42,221 nt of DNA from Gammaproteobacteria bacterium UBA2168 (GCA_002327525.1 DCWG01000143.1:1-42221); one strand, 5' to 3'. Numbered from the stretch's first letter, positions 9,230-17,497 are shown. Numbers and translations: made by a program. Notes: generated by a model not told the origin, from the sequence alone.

Positions 9230-10182
9230 AGCGCTTTGTACTGCTCTTACTCGTGCTGCTGCTGATCGGCTGGACCTATCAGGAGCGACGCGTTCTCTTC
9301 GCCTATCTTTTCGTCCTGCAGGGTGAAGGAACCCCACCCGAATTGCGTACCTACCCACCCGACCCCGGCATCACCTGGCTGGACGACTACTACACAGTCG
9401 ATCGGATCGGGCCGGGGACCTACGCCATTAGCGAACCGCGCTACCATCAACTCAACTTCAACTACCTCATCACGGGAACGAAGCGCGCCATCGTGTTCGA
9501 CGCAGGTCCGGGCGTACGCAATATCCGCCCGATCGTCGAGCGGCTGACCGACTTACCCATCACCTTCATCCCGTCCCATTTCCACTACGATCATGTCGGC
9601 GGTCAGGTTTCCTTCGAAAACATTGCGGTGGTCAATCTGCCGTTCCTGCGCGAGCGCGCCCACGATGACCTACTGCGCCCCACGTGGAGCGAACATCTCG
9701 GCGACTCAGAGGGATTCGCCCGGCCGGAGTGGCGCGTCTCAACCTGGCTCGACATCGGCTCGGATATCGACCTCGGCGGACGCAGGCTCACCGTGCTCTA
9801 CACCCCCGGGCACACCACCGACTCGATATCCCTGTGGGATGCCGGTAACAGCCTGCTGTTCTCCGGCGACTATCTCTACCCCGGCCACCTGTATGGGTTT
9901 CTACCCAACTCATCCATGGGACACTACTTGTGGAGTTCCGAGTATCTCCTCGGCGTCATCGAAGAACACACCACCGTCCTTGGCGCTCACGGACTGAAAC
10001 CCCTGAACACTCCGCGTCAGTCCGTCGATGCCCTGCGTGAACTGAAGTGGGGACTCGAAGCCGTGAGGGATGGCGAGGCCGAGGCGACGGGAACCTACCC
10101 CGTCAACTACCAGCTCGACGAGGACCTCGTCATGATCGCGGAACCCCGCTGGTTGCAGTCCTGGGATCCACCGGGACGCTAA
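9226..10182 (+). CDS. Membrane-anchored MBL-fold metallo-hydrolase
   Basis: A 318-residue protein starting with a hydrophobic signal anchor ([16 protein letters not shown]), followed by a metallo-beta-lactamase domain. The metal motif is HFHYDH (118-123) in [11 protein letters not shown]; later ligands are in YTPGHTTDS and FSGDYLYPG. The GTG start at 9226 overlaps the lipA TGA, implying translational coupling; the open frame extends back into lipA but that part is only lipA's shadow. The catalytic domain would face the periplasm or be secreted. The substrate is unknown; there is no reason in the sequence to call it a beta-lactamase. Its stop overlaps the stop of the convergent AhpD-like gene by 2 nt. 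Confidence 0.87.
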   Translation: MKRFVLLLLVLLLIGWTYQERRVLFAYLFVLQGEGTPPELRTYPPDPGITWLDDYYTVDRIGPGTYAISEPRYHQLNFNYLITGTKRAIVFDAGPGVRNIRPIVERLTDLPITFIPSHFHYDHVGGQVSFENIAVVNLPFLRERAHDDLLRPTWSEHLGDSEGFARPEWRVSTWLDIGSDIDLGGRRLTVLYTPGHTTDSISLWDAGNSLLFSGDYLYPGHLYGFLPNSSMGHYLWSSEYLLGVIEEHTTVLGAHGLKPLNTPRQSVDALRELKWGLEAVRDGEAEATGTYPVNYQLDEDLVMIAEPRWLQSWDPPGR

Positions 10183-10742
10183 CGTCCCATGATGTAGAAC
10201 TCCGGATTCGGCTGCATGGCGGTGAGATGGGCCATTCGGTTGGACAACGCGAACAATCCGGAGATCGCCGCGATGTCCCAGATGTCCTCGTCGTCGAAAC
10301 CCTGTTCGTACAGCAACGCATAGTCGGCATCGTCCACGCTCTGCGGTACGCGGGCGAATTTCACCGCGACATCCAACATCGCATGCTGGCGGGTACTCAA
10401 CGGTGCGCTACGGTGGCTCACGGCAATCTGATCCGCGATGTATGCGTCCCTGGCGAAGATACGCAGGATCGCTCCATGAGCAACGACGCAGTACGTGCAG
10501 TCATTCGCGGCACTGGTCGCAACGACTATCATCTCCTTCTCCGCCTTCGTGAGCCCACCCTCGCGCGACATGACGGCATCGTGGTAATCGAAGAAGGCTC
10601 GAAACTCGTCTGGCCGGTGAGCGAGAACGACAAACACATTAGGGATGAACCCACTCTTCTCGGCTACGGCTTCGATTCTCTCGCGAATGTCCGCAGGAAG
10701 GCTCGCGAGGGAGGGAACCGGGTAGCGGCTGATGTCGCTCAT
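10179..10742 (-). CDS. AhpD-like peroxidase-related protein
   Basis: A 187-residue carboxymuconolactone decarboxylase/AhpD-like protein. The active motif Cys82-x2-Cys85-x3-His89 (NDCTYCVVAHGA) is that of AhpD and of the peroxidase-related enzymes, where a redox disulphide reduces peroxides. The helical N-terminus (FIPNVFVVLAHRPDEF) and FDDEDIWDIAAI near the end fit the family. The open frame runs 43 codons further upstream, but the extra residues look non-coding and MSDISRYPVP is the natural start. It is convergent with the MBL gene and divergent from the MauE-MauD genes, whose thiol-redox role would fit with it, though no link is shown. Confidence 0.88.
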   Translation of the reverse strand: MSDISRYPVPSLASLPADIRERIEAVAEKSGFIPNVFVVLAHRPDEFRAFFDYHDAVMSREGGLTKAEKEMIVVATSAANDCTYCVVAHGAILRIFARDAYIADQIAVSHRSAPLSTRQHAMLDVAVKFARVPQSVDDADYALLYEQGFDDEDIWDIAAISGLFALSNRMAHLTAMQPNPEFYIMGR

Positions 10743-10865
10743 GGTGCTAACGTCCAATTCAAAGGTCAGAATTCTAGCCCACAATCCCAATCGGATCGCC
10801 AACGCCATCGAGTCGGCGAGGGGACCCCAGAAAGGGTATCCTTGGGGGCCGAAGGATAGGACAGG

Positions 10866-11417
10866 ATGCACATGACGGAAGTATCGATCTCCTCCATCGC
10901 CGCCATGGCTGCAGCGTGGTCACTGGCAGGCATACTGCTGGCCGCGGCCTTGCACAAGTACCGGGACCTCGATGAATTCAGCACCGCACTCGCGGCCTAT
11001 CGCCTGCTGCCGACATGGAGTATCGCAATCATCGCCCGCACTCTGGTGCTCCTGGAGACCGCCATCGCCTGCACTCTGTTCGCCCCTCCGAGCGCACCGA
11101 GCGCGGCAATCGCCTGCGCTGTCCTCCTGATCACGTACACCCTCGCCATCGTCGTCAATCTCGCGCGCGGGCGTTCGAGTATCGATTGCGGATGTGGGGG
11201 TGAACCGACCCCAATATCTGTCTGGATGGTGCTGCGCAACGCGTTGTTAGTGATTCTCGCAGGCGTAGCGACGCTGCCGGTTAGCCGGTTCGAGCTAACC
11301 ACCGTCCTCTTCGCGGCAGCGACAGCGCTCACGGTCTGGATGCTCTACGCGCTCGCCAATCAACTGCTCACCAATCAGGGCATGTTCCGTGAACGTTTCG
11401 GAGTGGGTGGTGGATAG
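10866..11417 (+). CDS. MauE/DoxX-like membrane protein
   Basis: A 183-residue polytopic membrane protein of the MauE family. Hydrophobic segments lie at about residues 8-30, 50-72, 80-98, 123-140 and 148-168. The conserved Cys pair is in SIDCGCGGEPTP, followed by LRNALL, as in MauE. In methylotrophs MauE works with MauD to form disulphides in methylamine dehydrogenase; here no mauA or mauB is visible. The next gene is MauD-like and overlaps by 8 nt. A purine-rich stretch directly precedes the first ATG, and a second ATG at 10872 has better spacing, so the start may be two codons later. A general role in periplasmic thiol redox is inferred. Confidence 0.82.
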   Translation: MHMTEVSISSIAAMAAAWSLAGILLAAALHKYRDLDEFSTALAAYRLLPTWSIAIIARTLVLLETAIACTLFAPPSAPSAAIACAVLLITYTLAIVVNLARGRSSIDCGCGGEPTPISVWMVLRNALLVILAGVATLPVSRFELTTVLFAAATALTVWMLYALANQLLTNQGMFRERFGVGGG

Positions 11418-12075
11418 CCTGCTCGTCGTCCTCAACGTCGTTCTCTGGCTCTCGGTCCTGGCTCTCGGGGTGCTGGTATACGGGCTCACCCGCCAGGTAC
11501 GCGTGCTGGCCAACCGCATCGCGCCGGCAGGAGCGCTCGCGGTCAATCAGGTACTCGTGCCTGGCGGCGAAGCACCCCGCCTGACACTCACTTCACTCGG
11601 CGACGAAGAAGTGACCATCGGTGCGCCGGATCCCGCGAGCAGTGGACAGCTGCTTTTCTTCGTGGCCCCGGACTGTCCGATATGCCAATCCCTCATCCCG
11701 GTTGCGCGTTCCATCGCCGAGGCCGAGGAGGCCCTCCAACTCATCTTCGCTTCGGACGGCGACGATCGGGACAGCCATGGTGCATACGTTGCACGCCATG
11801 GATTGGAAGCCTGGCCCTATATCCTCTCCGAAGACCTCGGCAGAACCTACGGGGTGAGTAAGCTGCCGTACGCCGTGCTCGTCGATGCCGCCGGCAGCGT
11901 GGCATCCTTCGGCATCGTCAATACCCGCGAACACCTCGAGAGTCTCTTCGAGGCACGCAAGTTGAACGTCACCTCCCTCCAGGCCTATCTCGAACAGCAA
12001 GAGGAAAGCACCGGCGATCAGGACATGTTTGTCGATGCCGGGAGCCACACGGGAGATCGCCATGCGGCTGAGTGA
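11410..12075 (+). CDS. MauD-like membrane-anchored thioredoxin-fold protein
   Basis: A 221-residue protein with an N-terminal membrane anchor (LLVVLNVVLWLSVLALGVLV), then a thioredoxin-like domain facing the periplasm. The redox motif is Cys89-Pro-Ile-Cys92 in APDCPICQSL; YGVSKLPYAVLVD carries the cis-Pro loop. This matches MauD, which partners MauE in disulphide formation. An earlier GTG at 11389 is open, but GGAG at 11400-11403 is spaced 6 nt before the GTG at 11410, and MauD proteins start close to the anchor. It overlaps MauE by 8 nt and the acyltransferase gene by 14 nt, so the three form one operon. Confidence 0.82.
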   Translation: MDSLLVVLNVVLWLSVLALGVLVYGLTRQVRVLANRIAPAGALAVNQVLVPGGEAPRLTLTSLGDEEVTIGAPDPASSGQLLFFVAPDCPICQSLIPVARSIAEAEEALQLIFASDGDDRDSHGAYVARHGLEAWPYILSEDLGRTYGVSKLPYAVLVDAAGSVASFGIVNTREHLESLFEARKLNVTSLQAYLEQQEESTGDQDMFVDAGSHTGDRHAAE

Positions 12076-13507
12076 TCATGATGCATCTTTTTTATACTCA
12101 GAAACCGCAAGCGCCACAATGCATGGTGGCGCCTTCTCCATCGTGGAGGGTGAGATACCGTTCGAGGACATCATCGAGCATTTCGAGTCGCGGCTGCACC
12201 TGGTTCCACGCTACCGCCAGCGACTGGTTTATGTGCCATTCAACATGGCACACCCGAAGTGGGTGGACGATCCCCAGTTCGACATACGCAACCACGTAAT
12301 CCTCGAGACCGTTCCATCGACCATGTCCGTCGATGATGCCATCGATCATGCGTTGGTGCTGGCTGAGCCATTGATGGACCGCGACAAGCCATTGTGGAAG
12401 ACGTTCGTTATCGAAGGTGTCCCCGATCGAACGATACTCTTCCAACTGGGGCATCATTCCATGATCGACGGCGCCTCCGGTATCGATATATCGCTGGTGG
12501 TATTCGATTTGCAGCCACAGGGGGCGCAGTACCCGCCGCCGGCAGAACCCTGGCGACCGCGGCCGACTCCCAGCACCGCGCAACTGATGACCGAGGCGGT
12601 ACAGGAGAATGTCGAAAATCTGACCAAGAGCGCTCTGTTCAATCCCTCGCGTCTGGCCCAGAACTCGAACCTACTCGAACGCGGCGCCGGCATAATGCAG
12701 CGCATGCTCACACAACCCGTGATGACCGCACCCTGGAACGCGGGCATGGTTGCACCCAGGCGCACACTCACACGCAAACGCTATCCATTCGCACAATTTC
12801 GCGACATCCGCCGCACCTTCGGGGGCACCATCAACGATGTCGTATTAACCATCGTGTCTGAGGGTGCAGCCCGCTACCTCGAAACACACAAAGAACCGGT
12901 GAGTAATCAATACCTGCGTATCATGTGCCCGGTGAACGTACGCCGTGAGGACGAGGCCGGGGTGCTCGGCAACCGTGTTTCCGGCATTTTTCCTCGCCTG
13001 CCGGCAGAGTCGATGGACATCTTAGACCGTCTGCGCTACGTGCAGGGCGAAACCACGAGCATCAAGTCCAACCAGGAAGCCCACACGCTCGAACTGATGA
13101 ACGAGTTCGCACCATCCATACCCCCGGTCGCGATGCTGCCCACATTGTTGGTGGGCACCGCTTTCGATCCCACTGCACTGGCCGCTCGCATCCCGCCACC
13201 CGTGGCACCAAAAAGCGGCTACCGGCCGCCGATGTACGGTTTCAACTTCACCTGCACCAACGTACCCGGCGTGCAGACTGCTCAGTACCTGTTGGGACAC
13301 GAGATTCTGGATACCTACGGACTGCTGATGCTCGGCGGTAATCTGGGCTTCGGTGTGGTGGTAGGCAGCTACAATCGAAACCTTTACTTCAGTCTCGCCA
13401 GCGACCCGCGCTTGATGCCCGATCCCGAGTTCATGCTCGAGGTCATCGACGATGCCTTCCAGGAACTCATGGAGGCGACCGGCACCGGGAACGCCGTGGT
13501 CTCATAA
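12062..13507 (+). CDS. Wax ester synthase/diacylglycerol acyltransferase family protein
   Basis: A 481-residue WS/DGAT (PGS) enzyme that would transfer an acyl group from acyl-CoA to a long-chain alcohol or diacylglycerol, making storage lipid. The catalytic motif HHxxxDG is intact: His131-His132-x3-Asp136-Gly137 (LGHHSMIDGASG). Further family blocks are GGTINDVVLT, PVNVRRED, LGNRVSGIFPRLP, and the late SYNRNLYFSLASDP. An earlier in-frame start lies inside mauD; 12062 has GGAG 8 nt upstream. The protein is soluble or peripheral at the inner membrane. It overlaps the MauD-like gene by 14 nt. The acyl-CoA-rich window fits lipid storage, but the substrate is not determined. Confidence 0.9.
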   Translation: MRLSDHDASFLYSETASATMHGGAFSIVEGEIPFEDIIEHFESRLHLVPRYRQRLVYVPFNMAHPKWVDDPQFDIRNHVILETVPSTMSVDDAIDHALVLAEPLMDRDKPLWKTFVIEGVPDRTILFQLGHHSMIDGASGIDISLVVFDLQPQGAQYPPPAEPWRPRPTPSTAQLMTEAVQENVENLTKSALFNPSRLAQNSNLLERGAGIMQRMLTQPVMTAPWNAGMVAPRRTLTRKRYPFAQFRDIRRTFGGTINDVVLTIVSEGAARYLETHKEPVSNQYLRIMCPVNVRREDEAGVLGNRVSGIFPRLPAESMDILDRLRYVQGETTSIKSNQEAHTLELMNEFAPSIPPVAMLPTLLVGTAFDPTALAARIPPPVAPKSGYRPPMYGFNFTCTNVPGVQTAQYLLGHEILDTYGLLMLGGNLGFGVVVGSYNRNLYFSLASDPRLMPDPEFMLEVIDDAFQELMEATGTGNAVVS

Positions 13508-13510
13508 CCG

Positions 13511-13920
13511 CTACCGACGCATGCACCCCGGCAGAGCATAGAGTGTCTCGAACGCCAGATTGGCCGCGAGTAGCGCTGTGTTACCCGTCGTATCGTATGG
13601 CGGAGAAACCTCCACTACGTCCGCGCCCACCAGGTTCAGCCCGAAGCAGTCACGGATGATCTTAAACTCCTGAGACCCGGTCAGTCCTCCCGGTTGCGGT
13701 GTGCCGGTGCCGGGCGCCACGGAGGGATCCAGACCGTTGATGTCGAAGCTGAGGTACGTCGGCGTTTCTTCTCCGATGACCATTCGAACCCGATCCATGA
13801 GCAGTGCGAGTGAGTGGTACCAGCACACCTCCGCCGGCACCACCGTGCCACTCGCGGCGCGACCAGTCGAAATCATCGGCTGCATGCCCGGTGGCCATGG
13901 CATAGGGACGCACCAGCACC
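13511..13920 (-). pseudogene. Agmatinase/ureohydrolase remnant, C-terminal half
   Basis: The minus strand encodes the C-terminal part of a manganese ureohydrolase of the agmatinase type. It reads TYLSFDINGLDPS, APGTGTPQPGGL, VGADVVEVSPPYD and NTALLAANLAFETL. A further upstream piece, GHAADDFDWSRR, lies in a different frame from TVVPAEVCWYHSLALLM, so there is a frameshift near 13860. The N-terminal half is absent, and the expected second Asp of the SFDIDGLDP metal motif is Asn. The gene is therefore dead: truncated, frameshifted and mutated at a ligand. It abuts the gamma-glutamyltransferase remnant directly, with no spacer. It converges on the WS/DGAT gene, 3 nt apart. Confidence 0.8.
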
Positions 13921-13923
13921 GTA

Positions 13924-14222
13924 TCACCCGGCTACGGTAACACGGACCTGACAACGGCCGTGCCCGGCGGTTTGTGTCTGATCGAAGTAGATTGCATTGA
14001 TCGGTCCCGACATGCGCGCCCGGTAGGTTGGCTGATAGCCCACGGATTCGAGCTCGCCGCACACCCAAGGTGGCGTCTGCTCGTTCAGGAGTATGCGGCC
14101 GGTTTCGGCACGCTAATCGCCATCCATTGGCTGCCATGCAGGATGGGTTTGTTCGTAGGCGCCGGTACGGCAGACACCCACAGGATCAGGCCCACGGCCA
14201 GCCATAGCGATGCAGCTCTCAT
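13924..14222 (-). pseudogene. Gamma-glutamyltransferase remnant with large internal deletion
   Basis: On the minus strand from the ATG at 14222, a signal peptide (MRAASLWLAVGLILWVSAVP) is followed by KPILHGSQWMAIS, the start of mature gamma-glutamyltransferase in many proteobacteria. This frame stops at 14085-14087. In another frame the next stretch reads VGYQPTYRARMSGPINAIYF, close to the C-terminal end of the same family (the PVNAIYFD block). That frame ends at 13924-13926 without the last GEDYG residues. About 500 central residues, including the catalytic Thr of the small subunit, are therefore missing. The assignment rests on recognising the two ends, not on a search. Confidence 0.65.
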
Positions 14223-14301
14223 CCCTTGACCCCTGGTTGCGCGTTCGGGCCCCATCATAGAGTATCCCCACCTTTCACCACACACGTCACCGCAGCCACC
14301 C

Positions 14302-15711
14302 ATGTCAGACTATTTCGACTACGAGGAAAACGCCGAGCGCGCCATTTCCATCACCCTGATCGAATCCGGCGCATTCGACGGCTGGCTGGAGAAACAGAAT
14401 CAAACCGTACAAGCCTGGGTGTCGCGCCAGAAGTTCACGGCCTCGATCGGTACACACTGCTGGGTTCCGGGCGACAATGGTGAACCTGAACGAGTGGTCG
14501 CAGGATGGAACGGCGAAGCATCACTCGCGACCATCGGTGCACTACCCATGTCCTTGCCAGAGGGACTGTACACTCTCGAAGGAGAATCCCATGAACTGGC
14601 GCTGCTTGGGTGGGGACTAGGTGCCTACCGCTTCGAGCGCTATCGCGAGAGCGACCGCGAACCCGCCAGGCTGGTATTGGGCAGCCATCCACACCGGGAA
14701 CGTATCGCCAACACCGTTGCCGCCACCCACCTCACACGCGACCTCATCAATACACCGGCAGGCGACATGCTGCCGTCGAATCTTGCAGACGAAGCCATGC
14801 AGGTGGCCAACACCCACGATGCCGATTGCACCGTCACGGTGGGAGACGATCTGCTCGATACCGGTCACGGCGCAATCCACGCCGTCGGGAGAGCATCCGC
14901 CAATGCGCCGCGGTTAATCGACATCAGGTGGGGTAATCCGAAGCATCCGCGAGTCGTCGTTATCGGCAAGGGCGTGTGCTTTGACAGCGGCGGTCTCGAT
15001 ATCAAGCCCGCTTCCGGGATGCGCACCATGAAAAAGGACATGGGTGGGGCGGCTACGGCGCTCGGGCTTGCCCAGCTGATCATGGCTCAGCAGCTGCCAA
15101 TCAACCTGCGCCTGATGATTCCCGCCGTGGAAAACGCCATTTCCGGAACAGCCTATCGGCCGGGAGATGTGTTGAACACTTACAAGGGTATCAGCGTCGA
15201 GGTCGACAACACCGATGCCGAGGGGCGTCTGGTACTTTGCGATGCGCTCGCACTCGCGGCCGAGGACGAACCCGCGCTCATCATCGACTACGCCACTCTC
15301 ACCGGTTCCGCGCGCTCGGCCGTGGGGGCGGAGATAGCAGCAATGTTCTGTAACGATGACGAAGTCGCGCAAGGTATTCACAGCGCCGGTGCCGAGCAGG
15401 ATGATCCTGTTTGGCGTATGCCACTGCACGCCGGCTACGCACACATGCTGAAGAGCAAGGTGGCCGATACTGCAAACTCTGCGGCAAGCCCGTATGGAGG
15501 CGCCATCACGGCTGCTCTGTTCCTGGAGCAGTTCGTCGAAGACGTGCCCTGGGCACACTTCGACATCATGGCCTTCAACGTACGCAACCGCCCGGGGCGG
15601 CCAGAGGGAGGCGAAGCCATGGCCCTGCGGGCGGTGTACTGTTATCTCGAAAAGCGATTCGGTCCTGGCGCAGTGGATGACGAGGTGCGCGCGCACGCTC
15701 AGCCTGTATAA
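14302..15711 (+). CDS. M17 leucyl aminopeptidase family protein
   Basis: A 469-residue cytosolic metallo-aminopeptidase that removes N-terminal residues from peptides. The M17 catalytic domain starts near residue 165 (LINTPAGDMLPSNLADEA). The metal and catalytic residues are Lys223 and Asp228 in GKGVCFDSGGLDIKP, Lys/Asp in MRTMKKDMGG, and the signature NTDAEGR at 303-309. The N-terminal domain is shorter than in PepA, resembling PepB and the shorter proteobacterial aminopeptidases. The last codons overlap a TATAAT box (15707-15712) that probably serves the cysS leader. It is divergent from the gamma-glutamyltransferase remnant; both act on peptides, but that may be chance. Confidence 0.93.
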   Translation: MSDYFDYEENAERAISITLIESGAFDGWLEKQNQTVQAWVSRQKFTASIGTHCWVPGDNGEPERVVAGWNGEASLATIGALPMSLPEGLYTLEGESHELALLGWGLGAYRFERYRESDREPARLVLGSHPHRERIANTVAATHLTRDLINTPAGDMLPSNLADEAMQVANTHDADCTVTVGDDLLDTGHGAIHAVGRASANAPRLIDIRWGNPKHPRVVVIGKGVCFDSGGLDIKPASGMRTMKKDMGGAATALGLAQLIMAQQLPINLRLMIPAVENAISGTAYRPGDVLNTYKGISVEVDNTDAEGRLVLCDALALAAEDEPALIIDYATLTGSARSAVGAEIAAMFCNDDEVAQGIHSAGAEQDDPVWRMPLHAGYAHMLKSKVADTANSAASPYGGAITAALFLEQFVEDVPWAHFDIMAFNVRNRPGRPEGGEAMALRAVYCYLEKRFGPGAVDDEVRAHAQPV

Positions 15712-15712
15712 T
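15707..15712 (+). promoter_or_regulatory. Candidate -10 box for cysS leader transcript
   Basis: A perfect TATAAT covers the last codons and stop of the aminopeptidase gene, 7 nt before the leader ATG at 15720. No convincing -35 element is seen 16-18 nt upstream, so strength and use are unproven. Transcription would begin at or just before the leader ATG. Confidence 0.45.
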
Positions 15713-15719
15713 CCGCGCC

Positions 15720-15764
15720 ATGAACACCATACGCCTGCTCTACGCCTGTCCCATCGACTGCTGA
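15720..15764 (+). CDS. Putative Cys-containing leader peptide upstream of cysS
   Basis: A 14-codon ORF, MNTIRLLYACPIDC, followed by TGA. It has two Cys codons, one (TGC) directly before the stop. It begins about 8 nt after a perfect TATAAT box, so the ATG would sit at the very 5' end of the transcript and be read leaderless. It ends 68 nt before cysS. Ribosome stalling at Cys codons when charged tRNA-Cys is short is the logic of amino-acid attenuators, and cysteine-responsive leaderless short ORFs are known in mycobacteria. Here the role is inferred from position, length and Cys content; no homologue was searched. Confidence 0.45.
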   Translation: MNTIRLLYACPIDC

Positions 15765-15767
15765 TTT

Positions 15768-15804
15768 GCCGCATCCGGCGTCTGTGCCTCTCGACAGCAG
15801 ACGC
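15768..15804 (+). promoter_or_regulatory. Two mutually exclusive hairpins between leader ORF and cysS
   Basis: GCCG (15768-15771) can pair with CGGC (15776-15779). GCGTCTG (15778-15784) can pair with CAGACGC (15798-15804) around a 13-nt loop. The stems share bases 15778-15779, so only one can form. The second is stronger (7 bp perfect). No long T run follows; only TTT appears at about 15817, so this would be a weak terminator or a translational switch. Confidence 0.4.
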
Positions 15805-15832
15805 GCACTTAATCGTTTCTGGATTCAAGCGT

Positions 15833-17230
15833 ATGGAACTGAAGCTCTACAACACACTCTCCGGCCGCAAGCAGCCCTTTGCTCCCGTCGATCCCGACCG
15901 TGTGACGATCTACGTGTGCGGGCCCACTGTGTACAACTACGTGCACATCGGCAACGGCCGTCCGGCGGTGGTGTTCGACGTCTTGGTGCGCCTGCTCGGT
16001 AAGCTGTACCCGCAGGTGGCTTACGCGCGCAACATCACAGACATCGACGACAAGATCAATGCGGCCGCGCTCGAGAATGGCGAACCCATCGCCGAGCTTG
16101 CGGAACGGTTCACCAACGCCTACAACGACGACATCCGAGCACTCGGTGTGAAGCAAGCGGCCGTGGAACCCCGCGCAACACACCACATCGACGTCATCAT
16201 CGACATGATTCAGCGTCTGGTGGACAAGGGCCACGCCTACGAAGGCGATGGGCACGTGTTGTTCAACGTACCGTCCGACCCGGCCTACGGATCGCTGTCC
16301 AGGCGTTCGCTGGAGGACATGCTCGACGGCGCGCGCGTGGAAATCGCCCCTTACAAAAAGGACGCCAAGGACTTCGTGCTATGGAAACCATCCAGCGCGG
16401 AGCTGCCAGGATGGGACAGTCCGTGGGGGCGGGGCCGCCCCGGCTGGCATATCGAGTGCTCGGCGATGATCCACAAACATCTCGGCACCACCATCGACAT
16501 CCACGGCGGCGGTTCGGATCTCACCTTTCCACACCATGAAAACGAGCTGGCTCAAAGCACGTGTGCCAATGACGCCGAGTTTGTGCGCTTTTGGCTTCAC
16601 AACGGCATGCTGACTATGGGTCAGGAAAAGATGTCCAAATCCCTCGGCAATATCGTCACCATTCGCGAGCTTCGCCAACGATATCCAGGCGAGGCTTTGC
16701 GCTATGCCCTGCTGTCCGGTCAGTATCGCTCGCCGCTCGCCTGGTCTGCGGATCTCATCGATCAGGCGCAGGCAAGCCTCGATACCCTGTATCAGGCCCT
16801 GCGCGATGCGGGTCTCGGCAACGATACCGCGCTCGATCACGCCGACCTCGGCATCAACGATTACCCGAAGGAGATCGTGCAACCCCTGCTCGACGATCTC
16901 AACACGCCTCAGGCACTAGCCGGGATGCACCAACTTGCGGGTGACCTCAACAAGGCCGTGAAGGAAGAACGCAAACGCCATATCCGCGCCCAGCTACTCT
17001 CAGGCGGTTGGCTGCTCGGCATCCTGGAGAGCGATGTGATCGAATGGTTTCAGGGCAGCGGCACGGCGGACGGTGTCGATGCCAACGCAATTCAAGCGCT
17101 CATCGACGCGCGCAACGAAGCACGCGCGGCAAGAGATTTTCAGCGTGCTGATGAGATTCGCGATGAGCTGACCGTGCTCGGTGTCGAACTGGAGGACACG
17201 CGCGACGGCACACGATGGAAGACCAGTTGA
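15833..17230 (+). CDS. cysS: Cysteinyl-tRNA synthetase
   Basis: A 465-residue class I aminoacyl-tRNA synthetase charging tRNA-Cys. The first zinc/substrate Cys is Cys29 in IYVCGPTVYNYVHIGNGR, which contains the HIGN motif (38-41). GWHIECSAM and FPHHENELAQS provide the remaining zinc-site residues, and KMSKS is at 266-270. The C-terminal helical domain (RDFQRADEIRDEL) is complete, so the enzyme should be active. The start MELKLYNTLSGRKQPF is universal in the family; the open frame runs far upstream only because of the overlapping aminopeptidase. A short ORF with Cys codons and competing hairpins precede it, hinting at attenuation. Confidence 0.97.
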   Translation: MELKLYNTLSGRKQPFAPVDPDRVTIYVCGPTVYNYVHIGNGRPAVVFDVLVRLLGKLYPQVAYARNITDIDDKINAAALENGEPIAELAERFTNAYNDDIRALGVKQAAVEPRATHHIDVIIDMIQRLVDKGHAYEGDGHVLFNVPSDPAYGSLSRRSLEDMLDGARVEIAPYKKDAKDFVLWKPSSAELPGWDSPWGRGRPGWHIECSAMIHKHLGTTIDIHGGGSDLTFPHHENELAQSTCANDAEFVRFWLHNGMLTMGQEKMSKSLGNIVTIRELRQRYPGEALRYALLSGQYRSPLAWSADLIDQAQASLDTLYQALRDAGLGNDTALDHADLGINDYPKEIVQPLLDDLNTPQALAGMHQLAGDLNKAVKEERKRHIRAQLLSGGWLLGILESDVIEWFQGSGTADGVDANAIQALIDARNEARAARDFQRADEIRDELTVLGVELEDTRDGTRWKTS

Positions 17231-17488
17231 TCTCGGTGAGTGTTGTCGGCGCCGGGGTAGGCAGACTCACCCTGGCCGCTGCGCTACATCGGCATCGAGA
17301 ACATCATGTTGTACGCACGCGCTCAGCCCGGAGAGACGCGCGCGACACCCGTCGTCATCGTGTGTCAATCCGGCAAACGCTTGGCAATGGCAACACAGAT
17401 TCTGTCTCAGGCAGGTTATGACATGGTCGCTAATGTCCCTGGAGGCCTGCTGCACTGGGAGCGGCTCGCCCTGCCATTCAGGGAGTAA
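17215..17488 (+). pseudogene. FAD-monooxygenase N-terminus fused to rhodanese C-terminus (remnant)
   Basis: A decayed chimera. The frame from 17215 reads SVVGAGVGRLTLAAAL, a Rossmann GxGxxG start of an FAD-dependent oxidoreductase. After a frameshift near 17280 the next frame continues RYIGIENIMLYARAQPGE, the expected second strand of such an enzyme. Without interruption that frame then becomes a rhodanese end: VVIVCQSGKR (catalytic Cys loop), then VANVPGGLLHWERLALPF. The centre of the monooxygenase and the front of the rhodanese are missing. The second frame alone, from 17306, gives a 60-residue peptide that is unlikely to function. It overlaps the end of cysS by 16 nt. Confidence 0.6.
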
Positions 17489-17497
17489 GGCAATCGT

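Noticed and set aside
9226..10182. MBL-fold proteins as beta-lactamases
   Set aside because: The HxHxDH motif is shared by many hydrolases; no other feature points to antibiotic hydrolysis.
15765..15780. A REP-like GCCGGATGCGGC core (minus strand) before cysS
   Set aside because: It is a single copy without the rest of a REP unit and is not repeated elsewhere in the window; it is better read as part of the leader hairpins.
14914..15828. A 304-codon frame antisense to the M17 aminopeptidase and cysS leader
   Set aside because: No motif; it is the shadow of a gene with clear catalytic residues.
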